DNA from: Ralstonia sp. UBA689
GTDB taxonomy: Bacteria > Pseudomonadota > Gammaproteobacteria > Burkholderiales > Burkholderiaceae
Length of the DNA: 64,000 nucleotides
Assembly: GCF_002298975.1 (NCBI RefSeq)
Contig: NZ_DBMV01000045.1
Span: 202,681-266,680, forward strand
Direction: 5' to 3'
Part shown: in pieces, positions 1 through 8,499 of the stretch
Numbering within the stretch: position 1 is the first letter of the stretch
How the letters are laid out: each line of letters starts with the position of its first letter
Program-made: the position numbers and the translations under genes
The notes under the pieces: generated by a model
What the model was told of the DNA's origin: nothing
Databases searched by the model: none
What the model saw: only the letters and a program-made list of their open reading frames with translations

Positions 1-1790
1 TTCCAGAAGCCCACGGCGACGAAGCAGAGCACCGGCCACTTGTAGGCGCCAAGCCATGCCGTGTCCTTGGTGCGGCGATAGTTCTGCAGCGCTTCCAGAC
101 CGATCAGCGTGAGTGGCACCACTTCCAGCGCCGAGAAGACGGCACCGACAGAGATGATCGACGTGGGCGTGCCCGTGAAGTACAGGTGGTGCAGCGTACC
201 CAGGATGCCGCCGAACAGGAACACGATCGTCTCCGCCACGATGGCGCGGTTGGCGCTGGAGGCACGGATCAGGCCCAGGCGCGTGAAGATGAGCGCGATG
301 ACGGCGGTGGCGAACACTTCAAAGAAGCCCTCGACCCATAGGTGGACGAGCCACCAGCGCCAGTATTCGATCATCGAGTAGTGCGTGTGTTGGCCCCACA
401 CCAGCGAGGTCGAATAGAAGCCGCCGATGCACGTGGCCGACAGGAACACCATGGCGATCAGACCGCGCGATTCCGACGGCGTCTTCAGTGCCGGCCACAG
501 TGCGCGGCCCAGCAGCACGACCCAGAACAGCAGCCCGACGAACAGCAGGATTTGCCACACGCGGCCCATGCTGGTGTATTCCAGGCCCTGGTTGCCGATC
601 CAGAAGCCGAAGTCTGCACCGCGATGTTGCAGCGTGCCGAGCCAGCCCGTGGCAATGGAACCCACCACGATGAAGATCAGCGCCCAGAACAGCACGTCAA
701 CGCCGAGCTTCTGGAGCTTCGGTTCACGCCCCGAAAGCAGCGGCGCAATGTACAGGCCCGTGGCCAGCCATGCCGTGGCAATCCACAGCACGCCAAGCTG
801 CGTATGGACCGTGCGGCTGATCACATATGGCAGCACCTGCGCCAGCGGAATCCCGAAGAACGACTCGCCTTCGACCGCATAGTGCGCGGTGATGGCGCCC
901 ATGCCGATCTGCACCAGCATCAGGCCGATCACGGCAAAGAAGTACTTGCGCGTGGCCTTCATCGATGGTGTGGCGACCGCGTTGAGGAACGGGTCCGCCG
1001 CCAGCGGCTTGGCCTCTTCCTCATGCTTGCTGCTGCCGTGAATCCACAGCATGGCTGCAATGCCGCCCAGCAGCAGGATGATGCTCACCATCGACCACAT
1101 GGCCGCACCGCCGGTCATGGTGTTGCCAACCAGCGGCTCATGCGGCCAGTTGCTGGTGTATGACAAGTCGGTTTCGCCCGGGCGGTCGGTGGCGGCTGCC
1201 CACGACGTCCAGAAGAAGAACGCGGCCAGCGCCTCGCGGTCTTCCTGCTTTGGCAGTACGCCAGTGCCCATCGCATATTGATCGCGCAGCGTGGCGAGCG
1301 ACGGATCGGTGCCGAACAGGCCCTTGAAGTGCTGTGCAACGTCTTGGATGGCGCGGGCACGGTCTGGCGATACGGTGATGCTGTCGTGCGCGGCGTCATA
1401 GGTATTGCGGCGCATCTCTTCCTTCACGGCCGCATCGACGGCGGCTTGCTGTGAAGCCGTCAGCGGTGCGGTCGTGCCGAATTGCTGTTGCGTGCGGATT
1501 GTCTGCAGGGTGGTTGCCTCGCGGTGCAGCCAATCGGCCGACCAGTCGGGCGCCACGTAGCTGCCGTGGCCCCAGACGGTGCCAAGCTGCTGGCCGCCGG
1601 CGGCCAGCCATGCTTGCTGGCCACGTTGAATCTGCTCGCCCGTGAACAGCACGTCACCGGCGGTGGTGACGACCGCTTGCGGTATCGGCGGCGCGGCCAG
1701 ATAGATTTGCCGCCCCAGATAACCGAGTGCCCCGAATGACAGGACGAAGATCAGGCCGAGCCACCGCCACAGCCTACCGTTGGTTTTCAT
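1..1790 (-). CDS. norB: Quinol-dependent nitric oxide reductase NorB (qNOR), 3' end cut by the window edge
   Basis: This is the single-subunit quinol:NO oxidoreductase of the inner membrane, which reduces two NO to N2O. The reading frame begins at an ATG at 1790 (MKTNGRLWRW) after an AAGGAA-type ribosome site. It opens with one membrane helix and continues through a periplasmic extension typical of qNOR (residues about 40-230, with the tryptophan- and glycine-rich GQQAWLAAGG and HGSYVAPDWSADW stretches). The multi-helix haem-copper-oxidase-type domain then runs to the left edge. About 596 residues of an expected 750-770 are present. It lies downstream of the DUF2249 gene on the same strand, so the two are probably cotranscribed from the 2118-2352 promoter region, where an NsrR-type palindrome and an FNR-type box are visible. 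The family is certain; the missing C-terminus cannot be judged. Confidence 0.95.
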   Translation of the reverse strand, partial: MKTNGRLWRWLGLIFVLSFGALGYLGRQIYLAAPPIPQAVVTTAGDVLFTGEQIQRGQQAWLAAGGQQLGTVWGHGSYVAPDWSADWLHREATTLQTIRTQQQFGTTAPLTASQQAAVDAAVKEEMRRNTYDAAHDSITVSPDRARAIQDVAQHFKGLFGTDPSLATLRDQYAMGTGVLPKQEDREALAAFFFWTSWAAATDRPGETDLSYTSNWPHEPLVGNTMTGGAAMWSMVSIILLLGGIAAMLWIHGSSKHEEEAKPLAADPFLNAVATPSMKATRKYFFAVIGLMLVQIGMGAITAHYAVEGESFFGIPLAQVLPYVISRTVHTQLGVLWIATAWLATGLYIAPLLSGREPKLQKLGVDVLFWALIFIVVGSIATGWLGTLQHRGADFGFWIGNQGLEYTSMGRVWQILLFVGLLFWVVLLGRALWPALKTPSESRGLIAMVFLSATCIGGFYSTSLVWGQHTHYSMIEYWRWWLVHLWVEGFFEVFATAVIALIFTRLGLIRASSANRAIVAETIVFLFGGILGTLHHLYFTGTPTSIISVGAVFSALEVVPLTLIGLEALQNYRRTKDTAWLGAYKWPVLCFVAVGFW

Positions 1791-1829
1791 GACAAGGTTC
1801 CTTGCAAGGGTGCAATAGGGAGAAAGCGT

Positions 1830-2117
1830 TCAGGCGCCACCGCAACTGCCGCAGCACTGGCCCGTGCTGGCGGCGGAAGCCTTTCTGGTAATGGCGACAC
1901 GCCACGTGTGTGGGCCGCGCTCCAGGTAATCCCAGGCAAACTGCCCGGGGCGCTCGACCTGGAACTGAGACTGCAGCGGACGCGGATCGTGGTCGTTGAT
2001 CAGCTCCAGGCTTTGGCCGACGTCAAGCTTGCCAAACGAGGAGAAGATCAGCGGATGGCGATCGCGCGGCGCCAGCACGCGGAGGTCGAGTTGGATGGAA
2101 GGCGTGGGCTGCGTCAT
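1830..2117 (-). CDS. DUF2249 domain protein linked to denitrification
   Basis: This 95-residue soluble protein begins MTQPTPSIQL and carries the DUF2249 signature: a beta-rich N-terminus, an FSSFGKL segment, then LELINDHDPRPL. It ends in a cysteine-rich tail (QCCGSCGG) that could bind metal. DUF2249 proteins are common neighbours of nitrite and NO reductase genes, but their biochemical role is not established. The ATG at 2117 follows GGAGCACC. An upstream in-frame ATG at 2171 would place the NsrR-type palindrome (2152-2174) inside the coding region, so the shorter start is preferred. It is followed 39 bases later by norB on the same strand, which suggests an NO-responsive two-gene operon. Function is inferred from context only. 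Confidence 0.85.
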   Translation of the reverse strand: MTQPTPSIQLDLRVLAPRDRHPLIFSSFGKLDVGQSLELINDHDPRPLQSQFQVERPGQFAWDYLERGPHTWRVAITRKASAASTGQCCGSCGGA

Positions 2118-2151
2118 GGGTGCTCCATTCAGGTGGTTGCTCGCATCGCAA

Positions 2152-2174
2152 AAGATGCATTTGGAATGCATCGA
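2152..2174. promoter_or_regulatory. NsrR-type NO-responsive operator
   Basis: The 23-base element has arms GATGCATT (2154-2161) and AATGCATC (2165-2172) around a 3-base centre. It closely matches the published NsrR operator family of beta- and gamma-proteobacteria (AAGATGCATTT and its mirror). It sits 35 bases upstream of the DUF2249 start and can control DUF2249-norB. Binding by NsrR is inferred; no nsrR gene is in the window. Confidence 0.7.
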
Positions 2175-2201
2175 TATTAGTGGGCGAGGTGTGGTCAGTT
2201 A

Positions 2202-2215
2202 TTGATGTATATCAG
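2202..2215. promoter_or_regulatory. FNR/NNR-type box in the norB-aniA divergent promoter region
   Basis: TTGATGTATATCAG matches TTGAT-N4-ATCAA at 9 of 10 fixed positions. It lies 85 bases upstream of the DUF2249 start and 138 bases upstream of the aniA start, so it could activate either direction under low oxygen or NO. The regulator is not identified. The Crp-type protein at 21774-22478 is one candidate, but nothing in the sequence ties it to this site. Confidence 0.6.
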
Positions 2216-2352
2216 ATACCTGTTTTGCCGATGCTCTTGATGTCGCATCCGGAAAAGGGCGGCTGCAGTCGTTTGCGCTGCATCAAAACCCTACTGGCGG
2301 ACGGGTTCTAACGTGGAGCGGACGACACAACACGGACAAACGGGGGAATAAC

Positions 2353-3849
2353 ATGAGCCGTCTTCAAGCGGTCCGCGGTCTGATGCGCGCGGGCCTGATT
2401 TCCGCAGTGCTTGGGGCACTGTTGACGGGCGCCGTTGCGCGGGCGGCGACCCGACTGCCGGGCGATTTCGGGCCGCCGCGTGGCGAGCCCATCCATGCGG
2501 TGCTGACAAGCCCGCCCAACGTGCCGCCAGCGGTCAACCGCAATTACCCGGCCAAGGTCATCGTGGATCTGGAGGTGGTCGAGAAGGAAATGCAGATCTC
2601 CGAAGGGGTCAGCTACACCTTCTGGACGTTCGGCGGCACGGTGCCGGGCAGCTTCATCCGCGTGCGGCAAGGCGACACGGTGGAGTTCCACCTCAAGAAT
2701 CACCCGAGCAGCAAGATGCCGCACAACATCGACCTGCACGGCGTGACGGGGCCCGGCGGCGGCGCGGCATCGAGCTTCACCGCGCCCGGCCACGAATCGC
2801 AGTTCACCTTCAAGGCGCTCAATGAGGGCATCTATGTTTACCACTGCGCTACGGCGCCGGTGGGCATGCATATCGCCAACGGCATGTACGGCCTGATCCT
2901 GGTCGAGCCGCCGGAAGGCCTGCCCAAGGTGGACCACGAGTATTACGTCATGCAGGGCGATTTCTACACCGCCGGCAAGTACCGTGAGAAGGGCCAGCAG
3001 CCGTTCGATATGGAAAAGGCCATCGACGAACGCCCGACGTATGTGCTCTTCAACGGCGCGGAAGGCGCGCTCACGGGCGACAAGGCGCTGCATGCCAAGA
3101 CCGGCGAGACGGTGCGCGTCTATGTCGGCAACGGCGGGCCCAACCTGGTGTCGAGCTTCCACGTGATCGGCGCCATCTTCGATCAGGTGCGGTACGAGGG
3201 CGGCACCAACGTGCAGAAGAACGTGCAGACCACGCTGATTCCCGCAGGTGGTGCGGCCATCGTGAAGTTCACGGCCAAGGTGCCCGGCAGCTACGTGCTG
3301 GTCGACCACTCAATCTTCCGCGCCTTCAACAAGGGGGCGATGGCCATCCTCAAGGTCGATGGTCCGGAAAACAAACTGGTGTACTCGGGCAAGGAACTGG
3401 ACTCGGTGTACCTGGGCGATCGTGCTGCCCCCAACATGACGGCCGTCGCAAAGGCGACCGAGGCATCGGCTTCCGGCACGCTGACGGTGCAGGATCAGGT
3501 GCAGGCGGGCCGTGCGCTGTTTGCGGGCACGTGTTCGGTGTGCCACCAGGGCAGTGGCATCGGGTTACCGGGCGTGTTCCCGCCGCTGGCCAAGTCGGAC
3601 TTCCTGGCGGCCGACCCGAAGCGGGCAATGAGCATCGTGCTGCATGGCCTGAACGGCAAGATCAAGGTCAACGGCCAGGAATACGACTCCGTCATGCCGC
3701 CCATGACGCAGCTCAACGATGACGAGGTCGCCAACATCCTGACCTACGTGCTCAATAGCTGGGACAACCCGGGCGGCCGTGTGAGCGCGGAAGAGGTCAA
3801 GAAGGCGCGTGCCCAGCCTGCACCGGCCAAGGCCGTGGCCGAGCACTGA
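2353..3849 (+). CDS. aniA: Three-domain copper nitrite reductase (AniA/NirK with fused cytochrome c)
   Basis: This periplasmic enzyme reduces nitrite to NO. A signal peptide (residues 1-31, ending AVARAA) precedes two cupredoxin domains. Copper ligands visible are His124 and His129 with catalytic Asp127 (MPHNIDLH), His164-Cys165 (YHC), His173 (GMH) and Met178, plus the catalytic-site histidine in SSFHVIG. A C-terminal class I cytochrome c domain has haem motif Cys394-SVC-His398 and a downstream Met-rich SVMPPMT segment. The 498-residue length and layout match the self-contained haem-cupredoxin nitrite reductase described from Ralstonia pickettii, in which the fused cytochrome delivers electrons to the T1 copper. 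The gene leads an operon with nirV (18-base gap) and a Sco gene. The FNR-type box at 2202 lies upstream. Confidence 0.97.
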   Translation: MSRLQAVRGLMRAGLISAVLGALLTGAVARAATRLPGDFGPPRGEPIHAVLTSPPNVPPAVNRNYPAKVIVDLEVVEKEMQISEGVSYTFWTFGGTVPGSFIRVRQGDTVEFHLKNHPSSKMPHNIDLHGVTGPGGGAASSFTAPGHESQFTFKALNEGIYVYHCATAPVGMHIANGMYGLILVEPPEGLPKVDHEYYVMQGDFYTAGKYREKGQQPFDMEKAIDERPTYVLFNGAEGALTGDKALHAKTGETVRVYVGNGGPNLVSSFHVIGAIFDQVRYEGGTNVQKNVQTTLIPAGGAAIVKFTAKVPGSYVLVDHSIFRAFNKGAMAILKVDGPENKLVYSGKELDSVYLGDRAAPNMTAVAKATEASASGTLTVQDQVQAGRALFAGTCSVCHQGSGIGLPGVFPPLAKSDFLAADPKRAMSIVLHGLNGKIKVNGQEYDSVMPPMTQLNDDEVANILTYVLNSWDNPGGRVSAEEVKKARAQPAPAKAVAEH

Positions 3850-3867
3850 CCCGATCGCCTGATCGCC

Positions 3868-4659
3868 ATGCCCAGCCTGACCTTGCAGATTGCAGCCGTG
3901 CTGGTGGCGCTGGCAAGCGCCATCGCGCAGGGTGCCACGTATGTTCGGCTGCCCGGCGGCGACTTCGACAGCGTGCTGCCGCAGAATGCGCCGGGGCAGC
4001 CGCAGCGGGTGCGCATCGAGCCGTTCGAGCTGCGCACCACGCCTGTCACCATTGCAGAGTTTCAGGCCTTCGTGCAGACCCACGAAGCCTGGCGTCGCGA
4101 CCGCGTGCCCGAGGTGTTTGCGGGCCCTTCTTACCTGCTCGACTGGGCAGATGCGCAGCATCCAGATCCGCAGGCATTGCCGCAAGCCCCGGTGACGGGC
4201 GTGAGCTGGTTTGCCGCGCGTGCTTACTGCGAAAGCGAAGGCGCGCGCCTGCCGACGTGGCTGGAATGGGAATCCGCCGCAGCCGCTGACGCCACCCGCG
4301 CCGACGCGCGCGACGATCCGCAATGGGCGCAGCGCATTCTGGGCTGGTACGAGCGGCCGGCGGCGCGTGTGCTGCCACCCGTGGGCGGCCCGGTGGACGT
4401 GCACGGCGTGCGTGACCTGCACGGCCTGATCTGGGAATGGGTCGACGACTTCAACGCGCTTTTCATCGCTGGCGATAGCCGCACGCAGGGCGACCCCGAT
4501 AAGCAGAAATTCTGTGGCGCAGGCGCCATCAGCATCGTGCGGCGCGACAGCTATGCCGTGCTGATGCGCGTCGCGCTGCTGTCCTCACTCGGCGGCGCAG
4601 ATTCCACGGGCAGCCTGGGCTTCCGCTGCGCCCGATCCATCAATGGAGACCATCCATGA
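3868..4659 (+). CDS. nirV: NirV-like formylglycine-generating-enzyme (SUMF1) fold protein
   Basis: This 263-residue protein has a signal peptide (residues 1-22, ending AIAQGA) and a formylglycine-generating-enzyme/SUMF1 fold. Fold markers include RLPGGDF near the start, LRTTPVTIAEFQAFV, PVTGVSWFAARAYCESEGARLPTWLEWE and the C-terminal GSLGFRCAR. NirV homologues are encoded next to copper nitrite reductases in many denitrifiers. Their function is unproven, and they are not expected to act as sulfatase-maturing enzymes. The stop overlaps the start of the Sco gene by four bases (ATGA), so the two are translationally coupled. The name rests on fold plus position directly after aniA. Confidence 0.88.
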   Translation: MPSLTLQIAAVLVALASAIAQGATYVRLPGGDFDSVLPQNAPGQPQRVRIEPFELRTTPVTIAEFQAFVQTHEAWRRDRVPEVFAGPSYLLDWADAQHPDPQALPQAPVTGVSWFAARAYCESEGARLPTWLEWESAAAADATRADARDDPQWAQRILGWYERPAARVLPPVGGPVDVHGVRDLHGLIWEWVDDFNALFIAGDSRTQGDPDKQKFCGAGAISIVRRDSYAVLMRVALLSSLGGADSTGSLGFRCARSINGDHP

Positions 4660-5240
4660 CGCTTTTCAACCTCATCCGCAGGGCCTTGCTGACCACGCTG
4701 CTGGCAGCAACGGCTGCTGGCGCATATGCGGCAGCGCCGCTCGCGTCCGGCTCCCTGTATCAATCCGACGTGGCGCTGACCGACCAGAACGGCCGCGTCT
4801 TCCATCTGGCCGACCTGCGTGGTGAGCCCGTGCTCATCAGCATGTTCTACTCGTCGTGCCAGATGGTGTGCCCGATGATCTTCGAGACCATCCGCGCCAC
4901 GCTGGCCAAGGGCGGCAAGCCTGCGCAAGACGGTGTGCGGGTCGTGATGATCACAGTCGATCCTGAACGCGATTCCGTTGCTGTGCTCAAGAAGACCGCC
5001 GCCGACCACGGCGCAGATGATCGTTGGCAACTGGCCCGTGCGGACAGCCGTGGCACGCGTTCTGTTGCCGCGTTGCTGGGTATCCAGTACCGGCGCCTGG
5101 CAGACGGCGACTTCAATCATTCCAGCACCATCCTGCTGCTGGATGCGGAAGGGCGGATCAATGCCCGCACCAACACGCTGGGCGCGGTCGACCCGAAACT
5201 GGTCGAGGCCATGCGCAAACAGGTGGCCGTCCAGCACTGA
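4656..5240 (+). CDS. Sco1/SenC family copper chaperone
   Basis: This 194-residue exported thioredoxin-fold protein has a signal peptide (residues 1-25, AAGAYAA). The Sco copper-binding motif CQMVC follows MFYSSC, and a DFNHSSTILLLD segment supplies the conserved histidine. Sco proteins deliver copper to, or keep thiols reduced in, copper centres. Here the position after aniA and nirV suggests metallation of the nitrite reductase rather than of a cytochrome oxidase, which is an inference from context. It ends 18 bases before the convergent FAH-family gene. Confidence 0.92.
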   Translation: MTLFNLIRRALLTTLLAATAAGAYAAAPLASGSLYQSDVALTDQNGRVFHLADLRGEPVLISMFYSSCQMVCPMIFETIRATLAKGGKPAQDGVRVVMITVDPERDSVAVLKKTAADHGADDRWQLARADSRGTRSVAALLGIQYRRLADGDFNHSSTILLLDAEGRINARTNTLGAVDPKLVEAMRKQVAVQH

Positions 5241-5258
5241 GCTGGCTTGGTCAACGCT

Positions 5259-6107
5259 TCATAGCTTGGCGTACGCCACCACCTGTTGAGTTTGCACGCC
5301 AAGGCCATCCACACCCAGGCGCATGGTGTCGCCGGCCTTGAGATAACGCGGAGGCTTGAAGCCCATGCCCACGCCTGGCGGCGTACCGGTGCAGATCAGG
5401 TCGCCGGGGTGCAGCGTCATGAAGCGGCTGACGTAGCTCACAAGGTGGGCTACGCCAAACACCATGGTCGCCGTGTTGCCCTTCTGCACATGCTCGCCGT
5501 TGACTTCCAGCCAAAGGCCGAGCGCCTGCGGATCGGGCACCTCGTCGCGCGTGACGAGCCACGGGCCGACGGGGCAGAAGGTGTCGCAACCCTTGCCCTT
5601 GTCCCAGGTGCCGCCGAGTTCAAGCTGGAACTCGCGTTCAGAAACGTCATTGACCACGCAATAGCCCGCCACGTGCGAGAGCGCCTCTTCATGTGAGACG
5701 TCGCGCGCGGTCTTGCCGATCACCACCCCCAGCTCGACTTCCCAGTCGGTTTTCTCAGAGCCGCGCGGCAGCATGACGGCATCGTTGGGGCCGTTCAACG
5801 CGCTGTTGGCCTTGAGAAAGACGATGGGTTCGGCCGGCGGTGCCATGCCGGCTTCGGCGGCGTGGTCGGCATAGTTCAGGCCGATGGCGATGATCTTGCC
5901 GATGCCGCTCCACGGCACGCCAAAGCGCGCGTCCGGCACGACCGGCAACGCGGCCACATCCACTCGCGCCAGTTGGGCCAGCGCGGCGTCGGACAACTGC
6001 TGCGGCCCCAGATCGCTCAGCACGCCGGAGAGGTCGCGCACGCGCCCCTGCACGTCGATCAACCCCGGGCGTTCCGCCCCCGGTTGGCCCACACGGACAA
6101 GTTTCAT
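5259..6107 (-). CDS. Fumarylacetoacetate hydrolase family protein
   Basis: This 282-residue protein has the FAH fold: an N-terminal cap (MKLVRVGQPG), then IGKIIAIGLNYADHAAEAG, the divalent-metal ligands in WEVELGVVIG (Glu-x-Glu) and NDVSERE (Asp), and the C-terminal GDLICTGTPPGVGMG. Members cleave C-C or C-N bonds or decarboxylate oxo acids (ureidoglycolate lyase-like, 2-hydroxyhepta-dienedioate isomerase-like). The exact substrate cannot be read from sequence. Its ATG overlaps the stop of the upstream GntR gene by four bases, so regulator and enzyme are cotranscribed. The divergent MFS/hydantoinase genes suggest a shared catabolic pathway. Confidence 0.9.
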   Translation of the reverse strand: MKLVRVGQPGAERPGLIDVQGRVRDLSGVLSDLGPQQLSDAALAQLARVDVAALPVVPDARFGVPWSGIGKIIAIGLNYADHAAEAGMAPPAEPIVFLKANSALNGPNDAVMLPRGSEKTDWEVELGVVIGKTARDVSHEEALSHVAGYCVVNDVSEREFQLELGGTWDKGKGCDTFCPVGPWLVTRDEVPDPQALGLWLEVNGEHVQKGNTATMVFGVAHLVSYVSRFMTLHPGDLICTGTPPGVGMGFKPPRYLKAGDTMRLGVDGLGVQTQQVVAYAKL

Positions 6108-6832
6108 CGGTTTCCCTTGGTTGCGTTCTTGGTCTGGGCCGGTTCGGCCAGGCTGCGTGCGACCACGCTCAACACTTCCTTGGCGGTGTTCTCGGAGTGC
6201 TGGCGCAGCACCTGCGCCAAGCGCGGGCGGCCAGGTTCGCGCAGGGCGGCCATGATGGCTTCGTGTTCTTGGTGCGATTCCTGCCAGCGCAGCATGTCGG
6301 CGTTGGCGGCGCCACGTGCGCGGTGCACCTTGCTCATCAGCGTCGCGTAGATGCCGGCCAGCACCGGGTTGGCCGCGCCGTCAATGATGAGCTGGTGAAT
6401 CTCCTGGTTGACGCGGAAGTACTCCGTGCGCCGTCCCGCCGCGTGCGCATCCAGCATGGTCTGGTGCTTGCGCTCCAGACGCGCCATGGCCACCTCGGAC
6501 AGGCGCGCCGCCGCCAGTTCGCCGGCGGTGAATTCCAGCCCGTGCAAGGTTTCGAAGGTGGCGCGCAACTCATCAAGATCGAGCGGAGCCACGCGGTAGC
6601 CGATGTACTGCCGATGCAGCACCAGGCCCTCGGCCACCAGCACCTTGAGCGCCTCGCGCAGCGGGGTCTTGGAGACGTCGAACATCTCGCAGAAGGCGCG
6701 CTCGTCGATGCGGGCGCCGGGTGGCAGTTCGCCCTCTTCAATGAGGGTGCGCAGGCGCGTGGCGATTTCGGCCGACATGCCGAGCGTGCGCAAGCGCGTG
6801 GATTTGAGCAGCGGTTGAGTCACAGACGTCAC
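6104..6832 (-). CDS. GntR family transcriptional regulator, FCD subfamily
   Basis: This regulator has an N-terminal winged helix (IATRLRTLIEEGELPPGARIDERAFCEMFDVSKTPLREALKVL) and an all-helical FCD ligand domain with the metal-binding histidines typical of the subgroup (EIHQLII, ESHQEHEAIMAAL). The likely start is GTG at 6832; GTG at 6823 and TTG at 6835 are close alternatives. An ATG at 6904 would add 24 hydrophobic residues that read through the promoter region and is rejected. It is divergent from the MFS/hydantoinase operon and probably represses it and itself through palindromes at 6911-6928, lifting repression when the pathway substrate binds. Confidence 0.88.
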   Translation of the reverse strand: MTSVTQPLLKSTRLRTLGMSAEIATRLRTLIEEGELPPGARIDERAFCEMFDVSKTPLREALKVLVAEGLVLHRQYIGYRVAPLDLDELRATFETLHGLEFTAGELAAARLSEVAMARLERKHQTMLDAHAAGRRTEYFRVNQEIHQLIIDGAANPVLAGIYATLMSKVHRARGAANADMLRWQESHQEHEAIMAALREPGRPRLAQVLRQHSENTAKEVLSVVARSLAEPAQTKNATKGNR

Positions 6833-6910
6833 CAAGATGGGGAAGATGCACCATAAAAGGCTATCACACGCCAAGATTGTGCATTGTGAATATATAAAAA
6901 TCAATGACTT

Positions 6911-6946
6911 ACATATGTTGTAATTACAGATTACGTATCCTATACT
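6911..6946 (+). promoter_or_regulatory. Promoter of the MFS-hydantoinase operon with two adjacent palindromes
   Basis: A -35-like TTGTAA (6918-6923), a 17-base spacer and a -10 TATACT (6941-6946) form a good sigma-70 promoter reading right. Two perfect palindromes, ACATATGT (6911-6918) and TGTAATTACA (6919-6928), sit on the -35 region, where a GntR repressor could block polymerase. The stretch is markedly AT-rich against its surroundings. The operator role is inferred. Confidence 0.5.
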
Positions 6947-7089
6947 CGGTCACGTTGCGCAACACATATCAATCAAACCACCTCAGGAGGTCGTTTCGAC
7001 AAGCGGCGTCTGCGGCAAACTGGCGATCAGCCGGGGCCGTCTGACACGCTTCTCGAAGCGGCCTCAGGAGCGACCAAGGAGACTGCGTA

Positions 7090-8391
7090 ATGGAAACCGC
7101 AAGCCAGGCCGTGGCGCTAACGGAGACGAAGAGCTCCGTGCGCTGGAAGATCTTTTTGATGATGTTGATGCTGATCTCCATCAACTACGTCGACCGCGCA
7201 TCGCTGTCGGTGGCGATGCCGCTGATCGCCAAGGAGTTCAACATCGGTCCGGCGGTGCAAGGCCTGCTGCTGAGTTCGTTCTTCTGGACCTACGCCTTCA
7301 TGCAGATCCCGGGCGGCATGCTGGCTGATCGCTTCGGCCCACGTGTCGTGATTGCCGGCGCCACGCTGGGCTGGGGCTTCTTCCAGGCGATTGCGGCGGT
7401 CTGTACCGGCTGGGTGCCGCTGCTCATCACGCGTCTGGGCCTCGGCGCTGCGGAAGGCCCGATCTATCCGGCCGGCGGCAAGCTCAACGCCATCTGGATG
7501 ACGCAGAACGAGCGCGGCCGCGGTGCGACGCTGCTCGACGGTGGTGCGCCGCTGGGCGCGGCATTGGGCGCGCTCATCATCGCGGGCCTGATCACCGAGT
7601 TCGAATCCTGGCGCACCTCGTTCGTGGTGGCCGGTGTCGGCACCATGGTGGCGGGCTTCTTTGCCTGGTCGTACATCCGCAATCACCCGCGCCAGCATCC
7701 GGCGGTCAACGAGGCCGAAGCCGCCTACATCGAGGCTGCGCACGCCGCCGACCACGCCGCCGAGCCCGCCAACGTGAGCGGCAACGTGCTGGACTTCTTC
7801 AAGTACCGCTCGGTGTGGGGCATGTTCTTCGGCTGGATGTGCTTTAACGCGCTGTTCTACGGCCTGCTGACCTGGATGCCGACGTATCTGTCGAAGGTAC
7901 ACGGCCTGGACATCAAGCAGATGGGCGGTGCGGTGTTCACCATGTTCTTCGCCGGCTTCGTGGGGGAGATGGTGGGTGGCTGGATTGCCGACAAGTGGAA
8001 GGCCGCCGGTGCATCGCAGGCCAAGGTGCTGCGTACGCTGTTCGGCATTGCCTCGGTGCTCGCCACCGTTGCCATCTATGCCGTGGCGCGCATCAAAGAC
8101 CCGGCTGTCGTGGTGTTGTTGCTGTCGATCACGTTGTTCTTCCTGCGCTGGTGCGGTCTGTTCTGGTGCATCCCGTCCATCCTGGGCACACGCAACCGCG
8201 TTGGCTTCCTGGGCGGCACGATGAACCTGGGCGGCAACGTGGCCGGTATCGGCATGCCCATCATCGTGGGTGTGATCGTGCAGGCCACCGGCTCGTATGA
8301 CATGGCGCTGACGCTGTTTGCCGCCGCCGGTGTTGGCCTGTTCATCTGCTCCGCGCTGCTGATCGACTACGGCAAGAAGCTGCCGATCTGA
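7090..8391 (+). CDS. MFS transporter, anion:cation symporter (ACS) type
   Basis: This 433-residue inner-membrane protein has about 12 predicted helices. The family's first-helix motif is INYVDRASLSVAMPLI, and GGMLADRFGPRVV is the loop 2-3 motif. A central hydrophilic loop holds many Ala, His and Glu residues (EAEAAYIEAAHAADHAAEPAN). It resembles D-galactonate/glucarate/phthalate-type organic-acid importers. It is the first gene after the GntR-controlled promoter and is followed by racemase- and hydantoinase-type genes, so it probably imports the substrate or a cyclic amide derivative. The ATG at 7090 follows AAGGAGACTGCGTA, a strong ribosome site. Confidence 0.92.
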   Translation: METASQAVALTETKSSVRWKIFLMMLMLISINYVDRASLSVAMPLIAKEFNIGPAVQGLLLSSFFWTYAFMQIPGGMLADRFGPRVVIAGATLGWGFFQAIAAVCTGWVPLLITRLGLGAAEGPIYPAGGKLNAIWMTQNERGRGATLLDGGAPLGAALGALIIAGLITEFESWRTSFVVAGVGTMVAGFFAWSYIRNHPRQHPAVNEAEAAYIEAAHAADHAAEPANVSGNVLDFFKYRSVWGMFFGWMCFNALFYGLLTWMPTYLSKVHGLDIKQMGGAVFTMFFAGFVGEMVGGWIADKWKAAGASQAKVLRTLFGIASVLATVAIYAVARIKDPAVVVLLLSITLFFLRWCGLFWCIPSILGTRNRVGFLGGTMNLGGNVAGIGMPIIVGVIVQATGSYDMALTLFAAAGVGLFICSALLIDYGKKLPI

Positions 8392-8499
8392 GCAACGCGA
8401 TGCCTCGCGATTCTTCCCGCTGAACAACATATTCACGAGCAAGGCCCGGCGCAGGGCATTCCGCGCGCCAGGGCCATGCCAACCACGAAGACGATTCCC

